From NCBI GenBank assembly GCA_002498725.1, contig DAIJ01000029.1, positions 1,141 to 7,379 on the forward strand: a stretch of DNA of 6,239 nucleotides, written 5' to 3'. Each line of letters begins with the position of its first letter. The first letter of the stretch is position 1. The notes under the pieces were generated by a model. The model was not told where the DNA came from and did no database searches. It was given only the letters and a program-made list of their open reading frames with translations. The translations under genes were made by a program, and so were the position numbers. Positions 1 to 5,537 of the stretch are shown here, in pieces. The DNA comes from Euryarchaeota archaeon UBA23. Lineage in GTDB: Archaea; Thermoplasmatota; Poseidoniia; Poseidoniales; Thalassarchaeaceae.

Positions 1-48
1 AGACTTCATACACAACCCCAATCAGAAGTCACCAATAATGGTAACGAT

Positions 49-79
49 AATTTGTATTATTTTTTATCTTATACAAATT
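49..79 (-). terminator. Inverted repeat at the end of the propeller gene
   Basis: AATTTGTAT (49-57) and ATACAAATT (71-79) are perfect 9-bp complements around a 13-base loop. The downstream arm of the minus-strand gene overlaps its last codons and stop (69-71). The AT-only-rich stem is weak and the loop is A-rich on the transcribed RNA, T-rich on the other strand, so it may act as a 3'-end signal for either direction. A smaller repeat, GACTTC (2-7) with GAAGTC (25-30), lies beyond it in the otherwise featureless first 68 bases. Confidence 0.3.
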
Positions 80-1538
80 CCGTTAGTTCTCCGAAGTCTA
101 CTAACAAACTAGGTCCACTTCCTAGATAATAAACGGTCCCCATTCGGTCTCTAGAATCAGATGCAGTTGAATTGTTATTCTCTGCACACGAACCAGTACA
201 TCCGTCTGCAAATGCAACATATACACGCCCTTCCCTATCGATATGAAGATCATTGAAATCCAACAAATTACGATTAGATCCTCCAATATCTCTACAATCT
301 CCACTATTCAGGCACATAGATCCCATTTGAACAGGGTCATCAGTTACCCGTATTGTATGAAAAATAGGTTCTTCATCTAAGGCATTCAATGAGTATGTAA
401 TATAGAGATGATAGGTAGTATTATCGGGAGCATAGTGCCCATTGCCATCCCAATTATTTCCATCAATATCTGATGTATTCAATAAATGTGAATCTTCACT
501 ACCAAGATAAGTTATCGCAATTCTACCTGGGTCACCAGCATCAATATGTGGGAATACAGATGAAATTACTCCTGCTGGACTAACACGCATACTTTCTTCA
601 TCCCAAGTATTTCCTGAATCAATACTTCGAGACATGTATACTCCTTGATCAGCCCCAACCCAAACATGATATGCATTTGATTCAGAATCAGTTCCAACTT
701 CTGAATTCTTTCTTGGATTTGGCGTACCTACATCTAGACCCATCGTTCTTTCTGACCAAGTCAGACCATTATCCTTTGACATTATTATTGTTGGTGTTTC
801 AACTCTAGGAGTGACGTATACAGTACCATCAGGGGAACTAGTAATGGCTCCATGTAATCCTCCATTGGTAGTTGCAAGTCCGAATATTAGACCACCAACC
901 TCAAAACTAGCACCTCCATTAAAACTAGTATGGCAAAAAATTCCTGCTAATTTATTATAGCAAAAATAAACTGCTTGTTCATAAATAGGTGAAATACTTC
1001 CTGTAATTCCATATCCTTCATCTGTCCAAGGTCCGGTTGCTAGTTTGATATGGTCATTGAGTGGAATTGGCCCTGAGTCATGGGGGTTTCCTAACCATGA
1101 TTCTCCCTCATTATCAGACCAGCCAATCCAAGTTGACTCTAATCCCATCATATGTATATTGAAGACTCGATCAGTAACAGGATCTACCCAACCATAAGGA
1201 TCACTTGTGAATGGTGCTTGAGTAATATCTGCAGTATTCTCCCATGTCTCACCATGGTCACAAGACCTCATTGGTTTTTCCAGTGCGATGAAAAACATAC
1301 AGCCACTTGATGTAATTCCAATGCTAGGTTCCGGACCAGCCTCTCCAACAATAGATAATACGAATTCTAGTTCTAATGGAGGGGTATCGACAGAAATTCC
1401 ATTTGCATCAGTAACCCAAAATCTAATTTCTTTTTCAGGCTCAATAATTGGCTCAGATTTCTCTTCTCCAAAAGATAAACAACCACTGAATATCGCTAGA
1501 AATGTGATACATGCGATCATCAGTGCCTTGGTACGCAT
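69..1538 (-). CDS. Secreted lipoprotein with Asp-box (BNR/sialidase-like) beta-propeller
   Basis: A 489-residue protein. The N-terminus (MRTK, then a hydrophobic stretch to residue 17) ends in the lipobox-like FSGC, so Cys20 is the likely lipidated first residue of a membrane-tethered extracellular protein. An acidic linker (about 24-38) follows. Asp-box motifs (S-x-D-x-G-x-T-W) are exact at 92-99, 254-261 and 305-312, and degenerate at 141-148, 205-212 and 356-363, spaced about 45-65 residues. This is the pattern of a six- or seven-bladed propeller. A last blade (about 425-475) with DREGRVYVAF lacks the box. The mature part has eight cysteines besides Cys20 (80, 93, 193, 202, 409, 415, 447, 451), some closely paired, which suggests disulphides. 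N-glycosylation sequons occur at N354, N373 and N455/N456. Databases often name such proteins exo-alpha-sialidase, but no FRIP motif or arginine triad is visible, so enzymatic activity is unproven; binding or polysaccharide processing is equally possible. The ATG start is supported by the signal peptide. The neighbouring glycosyltransferase lies 60 bp upstream in the same direction. Confidence 0.85.
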   Translation of the reverse strand: MRTKALMIACITFLAIFSGCLSFGEEKSEPIIEPEKEIRFWVTDANGISVDTPPLELEFVLSIVGEAGPEPSIGITSSGCMFFIALEKPMRSCDHGETWENTADITQAPFTSDPYGWVDPVTDRVFNIHMMGLESTWIGWSDNEGESWLGNPHDSGPIPLNDHIKLATGPWTDEGYGITGSISPIYEQAVYFCYNKLAGIFCHTSFNGGASFEVGGLIFGLATTNGGLHGAITSSPDGTVYVTPRVETPTIIMSKDNGLTWSERTMGLDVGTPNPRKNSEVGTDSESNAYHVWVGADQGVYMSRSIDSGNTWDEESMRVSPAGVISSVFPHIDAGDPGRIAITYLGSEDSHLLNTSDIDGNNWDGNGHYAPDNTTYHLYITYSLNALDEEPIFHTIRVTDDPVQMGSMCLNSGDCRDIGGSNRNLLDFNDLHIDREGRVYVAFADGCTGSCAENNNSTASDSRDRMGTVYYLGSGPSLLVDFGELTEFV

Positions 1539-1583
1539 AATACCTTTGGGTTGAAATCACATTCAATTAACTATCGACAAAAT

Positions 1584-1593
1584 AATTCTATAA
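1584..1593 (-). promoter_or_regulatory. Weak TATA-like element before the propeller lipoprotein gene
   Basis: The minus strand reads TTATAGAATT within an AT-rich 60-bp gap, 46-55 bases before the ATG at 1538. This would allow a leader of about 20-25 bases. AGGT lies only three bases before the ATG, too close for a confident Shine-Dalgarno. The gene might equally be read through from the glycosyltransferase. Confidence 0.25.
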
Positions 1594-1598
1594 TTTTT

Positions 1599-2684
1599 CT
1601 ATCTTCTATCATCTATTTGAAGTCCAGATTTCCCAGTAAAAATCCTCCATTTACCACGTAAAACACCCATTCCATAATTCCAATGCAATGTGTAAGTTGC
1701 GATTGAAGATAGGAAAATAGTCAAAAAAGTCCGACTAGGAGATTTACCACGATAAGATCCAAACCATGCTATCAAATTGTAAAGAATAATTAGAGTAGGA
1801 AGAGCATGTACTGCAATTCTTGGTGGCCCAAGGGGTATCCTATCAAAGCTGAAGTCCCACCAATCTGGCCAAGCTAATCCTCCATTAGATATTCCCCAGA
1901 AAAAGAAGGCGAAAGCAGCGATAACTAGGGGTGGAAAAGATGCAACCATTGTGTGTGTAAATGAATGTAATTTTGGAAATTGATTACTTGCCAGAGTTCT
2001 TACCATCCCATAGTTCATAATTTGTTTTTTGACTCTAGAAAGATTCCTTCTTCGATGCCAAATTATTGCACTTTTGTCTGTCCATAGTTTGTATCCTGCC
2101 TCTCTAATTCTATAATCCAATATTACATCTTCAGCGCCGATTGATCTTTCTTCAAATCCACCTATTTCTTCAAGTACAGATCTCCTGTAACCAGCATTTA
2201 CACCAGGTAATTGGATTACTTCTTCTAATTCCGAACTTCCAAGTTTCCCGTAATTTGTTCCAGTTGTAAAAATGGTCGAACAAAATGCAACATCAATTAC
2301 TCTTTGCCATAGTGTGGATTCATTCACTGGAGCAAAATTCGGGCCACCAATGCCAGCAACTTCATCTTTATCAAACCATCTAACTAGATTATTTACCCAA
2401 TTTCCAGGTACTATTACATCGTCATCTGTGAATAAAACAATTTCTGATTCAGTATTATCCAAAGCAATGTTACAAGCATCTGCTCTAGTTAGTGATCCTT
2501 GATCATCAATGAATCTCATTCCTGCCTCTTCAGTAATTGTTCTTCCGGGGTCTTCTTTAGGCCCAACAACAACTACTTCTAGAGGCCCTGAATATGTCTG
2601 TTTACTCAATCCCGAGAGAACAATTGCTAACTCATCAGCGTTACGAACGCTGGGGATAATCACACATACGCGACGTTCTTCCAC
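1599..2684 (-). CDS. Family 2 glycosyltransferase with C-terminal membrane segments
   Basis: A 361-residue GT2 (GT-A fold) enzyme expected to transfer a sugar from a nucleotide-sugar donor on the cytoplasmic face of the membrane. The N-terminal strand VCVIIPSVRN (6-15) is the usual nucleotide-binding start. TDDDV at 86-90 holds the metal-binding DxD. The LPGVNAGYRR segment (159-168) and the GAED motif (183-186, with the likely catalytic acid pair E185/D186) are typical acceptor-side elements, followed by WHRRR (209-213). Three hydrophobic segments (about 246-263, 290-309, 319-335) should anchor the C-terminus. The frame opens at GTG 2684. An in-frame TGA lies eight codons before it with no ATG, GTG or TTG in between, so GTG is the only start that keeps the first strand. 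An ATG at 2688 is out of frame. The gene is 54 bp after pcna and 60 bp before the propeller lipoprotein. A role in surface glycan or glycoprotein synthesis is inferred; donor and acceptor cannot be told from sequence. Confidence 0.93.
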   Translation of the reverse strand: MEERRVCVIIPSVRNADELAIVLSGLSKQTYSGPLEVVVVGPKEDPGRTITEEAGMRFIDDQGSLTRADACNIALDNTESEIVLFTDDDVIVPGNWVNNLVRWFDKDEVAGIGGPNFAPVNESTLWQRVIDVAFCSTIFTTGTNYGKLGSSELEEVIQLPGVNAGYRRSVLEEIGGFEERSIGAEDVILDYRIREAGYKLWTDKSAIIWHRRRNLSRVKKQIMNYGMVRTLASNQFPKLHSFTHTMVASFPPLVIAAFAFFFWGISNGGLAWPDWWDFSFDRIPLGPPRIAVHALPTLIILYNLIAWFGSYRGKSPSRTFLTIFLSSIATYTLHWNYGMGVLRGKWRIFTGKSGLQIDDRR

Positions 2685-2690
2685 GCATGG

Positions 2691-2715
2691 CCGTAGTTGA
2701 ACACCATTTCAACGG
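2691..2715 (-). promoter_or_regulatory. Stem-loop in the leader of the glycosyltransferase gene
   Basis: In the minus-strand RNA, CCG-UUGAA pairs with UUCAA-CGG, with a three-base CUA bulge on the 3' side and the six-base loop AUGGUG. The loop holds the only Shine-Dalgarno-like GGUG near the gene, and the stem ends six bases before the GTG start. It could limit ribosome access or be a processing site between pcna and the glycosyltransferase. No T-run follows, so it is not a typical terminator. Confidence 0.3.
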
Positions 2716-2738
2716 CTCTGTTTAATTGTTAGATTAAT

Positions 2739-3488
2739 TCAGGGATCATTACTCACACGGGGTGCAAGGAAATATGTCCAACTTGCTCCCCCTTCATTTG
2801 AATTCCAAGAAAGTCTGAGCGGATATCTATCTTGAAATTCAACAGTAATTTCCTCAGTCAATCCACTAGCAAGTCTTCGACTAAGAGGATCTAAGAATTG
2901 TAGAGAATAGGTGGATTGAGTGGGCTTTGGTGCGACTAATTCAGACATCTCACCGGCATCAAATCGGACATTAACACCTTCACCAGCTTCCACAGTTACT
3001 GAAACAGTCATTTGATTCTTATCAAGGCTCAAATCAACTAATTCACCAACAAATTTCGCAGCTCGTAAAGCCTTAGAGAGCCTTTCAGCGCTAAGTGTAG
3101 CCTTACATTCAAATTCTAGATCTGGTTGTCTTGGTTCCGTTATAGATCCTGTATCAAGACCTCTGAGTATTCGATGAACTTCTCCAACGCGTACATTAAT
3201 AGCACCAGTTGTACCATCATAGTCTAGTTCCACTAGATCATTTGGACCAGCAAGACTTAGCAGATCTCTTAATTTACCAAGTTCAATACCAATTTCTACG
3301 GGTTCAACTTCATAAGTTTCAAAGCATTCATCAGCAATTGTTACAGACAATAAAGCAACATGCGATCCATCTACAACAGTAGTTTTCAGTCCCTTTTCTC
3401 CCCATACAAGTTTAGCCTCCTCTGTCAGTACCGACAAAAGATCAACGATTTCTTTCATGAGTTGTTGCCTTGCAGTTACTCGAAGCAT
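2739..3488 (-). CDS. pcn: DNA polymerase sliding clamp (PCNA)
   Basis: A 249-residue protein of standard archaeal/eukaryotic PCNA length. PCNA forms a trimeric ring that tethers DNA polymerase, FEN1, ligase and other PIP-box proteins to DNA. Seen in the sequence: the DGSHVALL element (40-47, compare human DSSHV), the FETYEVE segment that includes E57-E62, the interdomain connecting region around 112-127 (GSITEPRQPDLEF), TYSLQFL at 193-199, YPLRLSW at 222-228, and the C-terminal YFLAPRV (239-245), equivalent to the YYLAPK end of eukaryotic PCNA. Both clamp-fold halves are complete with no frameshift. The ATG start is supported by an AGGTGA Shine-Dalgarno four bases upstream and a TATA box about 70 bp upstream, in the gap after tfs. 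Linkage of PCNA with transcription and translation genes is familiar in Archaea and fits the tfs gene just upstream. PCNA should act with replication proteins encoded elsewhere. Confidence 0.97.
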   Translation of the reverse strand: MLRVTARQQLMKEIVDLLSVLTEEAKLVWGEKGLKTTVVDGSHVALLSVTIADECFETYEVEPVEIGIELGKLRDLLSLAGPNDLVELDYDGTTGAINVRVGEVHRILRGLDTGSITEPRQPDLEFECKATLSAERLSKALRAAKFVGELVDLSLDKNQMTVSVTVEAGEGVNVRFDAGEMSELVAPKPTQSTYSLQFLDPLSRRLASGLTEEITVEFQDRYPLRLSWNSNEGGASWTYFLAPRVSNDP

Positions 3489-3492
3489 AGTA

Positions 3493-3498
3493 TCACCT
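3493..3498 (-). promoter_or_regulatory. Shine-Dalgarno site of pcna
   Basis: The minus strand has AGGTGA, complementary to the 3' end of archaeal 16S rRNA, four bases before the pcna ATG. It fixes the start at 3488 and implies a leadered transcript. A nearby GATATAAG (3500-3507) looks like a TATA box but is too close to the ATG to be one. Confidence 0.65.
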
Positions 3499-3554
3499 AC
3501 TTATATCCGCTAATACCGACAGTTATTCATTCTATCCAATCAACTTTCAGAGTT

Positions 3555-3562
3555 ATTTTATA
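3555..3562 (-). promoter_or_regulatory. TATA box of pcna
   Basis: On the minus strand this reads TATAAAAT, preceded by TTTTTGGG, whose purines could serve as the BRE. It lies in the gap after the tfs stop and 67-74 bases before the pcna ATG. Archaeal initiation about 25 bases downstream would start the RNA near 3530-3535 and leave a leader of roughly 45 bases that includes the AGGTGA site. It is the best TATA match in any gap of the window, so pcna probably has its own promoter even if read-through from tfs occurs. Confidence 0.6.
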
Positions 3563-3565
3563 CCC

Positions 3566-3570
3566 AAAAA
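3566..3570 (-). terminator. Possible T-run terminator after tfs
   Basis: On the minus strand, CTGTTTTTGGG follows the tfs stop by about 16 bases. Five consecutive T is enough to slow archaeal RNA polymerase, which can terminate on T-runs without a hairpin. It directly precedes the pcna TATA box. The run is short and partial read-through into pcna is likely. Confidence 0.25.
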
Positions 3571-3586
3571 CAGATTTATCAAGTTT

Positions 3587-3967
3587 TTATTGGTATTCTC
3601 TAAACTTTTTTCCACAATTCTTGCAAGTACAAATTTTTGTTTCTGGTTCATCACTTGATCTTGTCTGCATTAAGACTACAAAAATTTCATTCAGATCACA
3701 TTCAGGACAGCGGATATCTCCAACCCTCAAAACTCCCTTTCCCTCTTCTTCTTCAACAACTTCAGTCAAATGTTTTAGATCAGCAACTTTAGATTTAGCA
3801 GTTGTTTTTGACAAATCTATTGTTTTCCCAGTCATTGGATCAACGAATTCAGCACCCTTGCCATCCGATCCAGATAATGGCCCTTCATAGCCACATTTGT
3901 AATTTGGACATTTAATATCGCCAGCGGCATTTGGATAGGACAGGGTTCCACATTCAGGACAGAACAT
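3587..3967 (-). CDS. tfs: Transcription factor S (TFIIS/RPB9-like RNA polymerase cleavage factor)
   Basis: A 126-residue protein from ATG 3967. It enters the RNA polymerase funnel and stimulates transcript cleavage in backtracked complexes. The N-terminal zinc ribbon uses C3, C6, C20 and C25. A charged linker with an acidic run (VVEEEEGKG) leads to the C-terminal TFIIS ribbon with C87, C90, C115 and C118. The hairpin QTRSSDEPET carries the catalytic D106-E107, so cleavage activity should be retained, unlike inhibitory paralogues that lose DE. The frame can also open at GTG 3994, adding nine residues (135 aa). ATG is preferred because TFS proteins usually begin directly at the first CxxC, and a GGAG lies eight bases upstream. 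The linker makes it somewhat longer than the usual 105-115 residues. Aromatic residues around the hairpin are replaced (see findings). It lies 95 bp after crcB and 98 bp before pcna. An AT-rich TTAATTAATA (4057-4066) overlapping the crcB stop could be a weak promoter. Confidence 0.95.
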   Translation of the reverse strand: MFCPECGTLSYPNAAGDIKCPNYKCGYEGPLSGSDGKGAEFVDPMTGKTIDLSKTTAKSKVADLKHLTEVVEEEEGKGVLRVGDIRCPECDLNEIFVVLMQTRSSDEPETKICTCKNCGKKFREYQ

Positions 3968-3975
3968 TGCATTGA

Positions 3976-3979
3976 CTCC
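3976..3979 (-). promoter_or_regulatory. Shine-Dalgarno-like GGAG deciding the tfs start
   Basis: GGAG on the minus strand ends eight bases before ATG 3967. Together with the family's habit of starting at the first CxxC, it favours ATG 3967 over GTG 3994, whose only upstream candidate is a poorly spaced AGGT. Confidence 0.45.
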
Positions 3980-4062
3980 ATACTGTCTACTCACAGACCT
4001 TTCAGCGCTGAATGAATACGTACTTCAAGGTTCTGAACATGAGACCCGTGATCTTCTATTAA

Positions 4063-4437
4063 TTAACTGAGAATATAGGTTGCAGCACGCCATCCAAACC
4101 ATGCAAGAGAAATACTCCCTAAAACAGTAATTATTACCATTGTGAATGAGTTAGTAGTAGATGTATCTGCTAGACGAATAGTATCTACAGCAAATGTAGA
4201 CATAGTTGTAAAAGCACCCAGAATACCTGTACTGAATAGAAGAATTGAATCTTCACTCACACTAGCTCCTGCTGCTACAGCCCCCAAAAAAACTCCTAGA
4301 ATTAGAGATCCAAGTAGGTTTGCAGTCATTGTACCTAAGGGTAAGGTATCACTTGGTATCGATTGTTGCAGAGCATATCTAGCCGCTGCTCCGATAGCCC
4401 CCCCAGCAGCAACTAGTGATAGAAGTCGTAAGTCCAT
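4063..4437 (-). CDS. crcB: Fluoride ion channel CrcB/Fluc
   Basis: A 124-residue membrane protein of normal Fluc length, with four predicted helices (about 3-22, 34-57, 65-87, 97-121). Fluc channels form antiparallel dual-topology dimers that let fluoride leave the cell. Family motifs are clear: GGAIGAAARY (12-21), GT-x3-N-x2-G (35-43, with pore-lining N40), and GILGAFTTMSTF (71-82), which carries the central sodium-site glycine/threonine region and the Phe-box F82. The last motif continues AVD where many homologues have SxE. Only one crcB copy is present here, so a homodimer is expected. The ATG start places the first motif at its usual distance from the N-terminus. An AATAAT-centred AT stretch about 24 bp upstream would suit a leaderless transcript, but this is inference. 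No fluoride riboswitch is recognisable in the 90-bp upstream region. The gene is divergent from nop5. Confidence 0.96.
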   Translation of the reverse strand: MDLRLLSLVAAGGAIGAAARYALQQSIPSDTLPLGTMTANLLGSLILGVFLGAVAAGASVSEDSILLFSTGILGAFTTMSTFAVDTIRLADTSTTNSFTMVIITVLGSISLAWFGWRAATYILS

Positions 4438-4452
4438 GTTAGTCGACTTACC

Positions 4453-4468
4453 TTGTCATTATTGACAA
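4453..4468. promoter_or_regulatory. Operator-like inverted repeat between crcB and nop5
   Basis: TTGTCA-TTAT-TGACAA is a perfect 6-bp inverted repeat around a 4-bp AT centre, 16-31 bp upstream of the crcB ATG and about 60-75 bp upstream of the nop5 GTG. A second palindrome, AGTCGACT (4441-4448), lies between it and crcB. The spacing suits a dimeric helix-turn-helix regulator. It overlaps the only AT-rich stretch that could act as a TATA element for crcB, so binding there would repress. No regulator gene is present and function is inferred from symmetry alone. Confidence 0.3.
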
Positions 4469-4527
4469 CTTTCCTTCCAGTTTTGCTAAGCGCGGGATTG
4501 AAGCGGAGATCATGATTCGGCGCATAC

Positions 4528-5532
4528 GTGAAACTACACTATGATTGGCGATTGGCCCGGGTCATCGATGATAATGGAGCGATTCTCGATGAGGTACGAT
4601 GGTCTTCTAATAGGTCAGTTAGTGCGGTTGCAGATAGGTTGTTTGATCTACAAAGGGGGCGATTAAGCCCCGAGGCTAGAATTCTTGCAGAAAGATTCCC
4701 TGAAGCAATTAGTGATGCAATGGGGGTAATATCAGATCAAAATTGGCCTGTAATAGATGAAAACGAGTCTGAATTAGTTGAAAAAGCAGCGCCATTATTA
4801 GCAAAAAGGGGAATTGCAGATGCTGCCGGAGATGTTGATAGGCGCCTCGATATGTTAGTTTCTTCAGCCGCAGAACTCAGAGCTGCTTGGACGACTCAAG
4901 AATCTCGATGTGTAGAATGGGCTGGTTTGTTTCTTTCCGAAGTTGATCTTGATGTTCGGAGAGAAGATATACCATCTATATTAGCAAATTCATCTTCAAT
5001 TGAGGAAGCCTCCTCAAATCTTAATGTATCAATACCTAGTCATTTACCTTCAAATAAAGAATGGATTGCGTTACGGGATCATGCAATAGGTGTTGTCGAG
5101 TTATCCAAAAGGTTGGATAATCATGAGGACGCGATTAGAGATATTGCAGAGAAACATGTCCCCTCACTTTCTGCTTTAATTGGTCCACTTGGCGCAGCAC
5201 GTTTAGTTACATTAGCAGGAAGTCGTGAGCGTCTTGCAAGAATGCCTTCAGGTTCTCTTCAAGTTCTAGGAGCACACGCAGCAATGGCTGCTCATCGTAG
5301 AGGTGCCCCTCCTCCTAAACATGGTGCAATACTTTTCAGTATGCCACAAATTTCACGTTCGCCTCGTTGGGTTAGAGGTAAAATTGCTAGATTCTTAGCA
5401 GGAAAAGCATCGATAGCAGTACGCTGTGATCATTTTGGAGGCGAACCTTGGGATTCAGAGAAAGTAGCCGCAGTTCATCGTGAAACTGAAGCTATCAAGT
5501 CTAAGTTTCCTAAGCCACCCAATAGAAGGTGA
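4528..5532 (+). CDS. nop5: Box C/D sRNP core protein Nop5 (Nop56/58 family)
   Basis: A 334-residue scaffold of the archaeal box C/D RNP. Nop5 bridges fibrillarin and the L7Ae-bound guide RNA for 2'-O-methylation. The short N-terminal domain (1-75) has WRLARVIDDNGAILDEV and a helix with DRLFDLQRG, the fibrillarin-binding part. A mainly helical middle (about 80-200) should form the dimerising coiled coil, with ESRCVEWAGLF where homologues have ERLREWYGLHF. The Nop domain (about 205-305) is very clear: VPSLSALIGPLGAARL, LAGSRERLARMPS, LQVLGA (244-249), PPPKHG (261-266), SPRWVRGKIARFLAGK (278-293). The GAEK motif normally following LQVL reads GAHA. The tail ends in basic KFPKPPNRR. Start is GTG 4528: an in-frame TGA sits at 4513-4515 with no other start between, and the first strand would be lost downstream. 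The stop overlaps the alternative GTG of flpA and forms part of the flpA Shine-Dalgarno, indicating one transcript and coupled translation. Confidence 0.96.
   Translation: MKLHYDWRLARVIDDNGAILDEVRWSSNRSVSAVADRLFDLQRGRLSPEARILAERFPEAISDAMGVISDQNWPVIDENESELVEKAAPLLAKRGIADAAGDVDRRLDMLVSSAAELRAAWTTQESRCVEWAGLFLSEVDLDVRREDIPSILANSSSIEEASSNLNVSIPSHLPSNKEWIALRDHAIGVVELSKRLDNHEDAIRDIAEKHVPSLSALIGPLGAARLVTLAGSRERLARMPSGSLQVLGAHAAMAAHRRGAPPPKHGAILFSMPQISRSPRWVRGKIARFLAGKASIAVRCDHFGGEPWDSEKVAAVHRETEAIKSKFPKPPNRR
5528..5532 (+). promoter_or_regulatory. Shine-Dalgarno site of flpA, embedded in the nop5 stop
   Basis: GGTGA, five bases before the flpA ATG, includes the nop5 TGA stop (5530-5532). A ribosome finishing nop5 therefore sits on the flpA binding site, which should couple synthesis of the two partner proteins. 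Confidence 0.65.
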
Positions 5533-5537
5533 GCTTA

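Noticed and set aside
1288..1554. Plus-strand frame of 88 codons opposite the lipoprotein N-terminus
   Set aside because: Antisense to a well supported signal peptide and first propeller blade, with no motif of its own.
3081..3092. Direct repeat CCTTTCAGCGCT, also at 3998-4009
   Set aside because: One 12-base repeat is expected by chance in about 6 kb; one copy is inside pcna coding sequence (SAER) and the flanks do not match.
3500..3507. GATATAAG as a pcna TATA box
   Set aside because: It lies only 12-19 bases before the ATG, next to the Shine-Dalgarno; initiation from it would begin inside the coding region.
3360..3890. A 176-codon plus-strand open frame across the pcna/tfs junction
   Set aside because: It lies opposite two certain genes, has low-complexity Ser/Phe/Leu-rich composition, no recognisable domain and no upstream signals; it is the shadow of the real frames.
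4001..4012. Perfect 12-bp palindrome TTCAGCGCTGAA upstream of tfs
   Set aside because: About one such palindrome is expected by chance in a window this size, and it has no partner site or fixed spacing to a promoter; kept only as a note.
4438..4527. Fluoride riboswitch upstream of crcB
   Set aside because: The conserved GGNGAUGG and pseudoknot elements of the crcB RNA motif are not found on the crcB strand in this 90-bp region.
5529..5537. GTG 5529 as the flpA start
   Set aside because: It adds three residues of no family similarity and overlaps the Shine-Dalgarno that serves ATG 5538.
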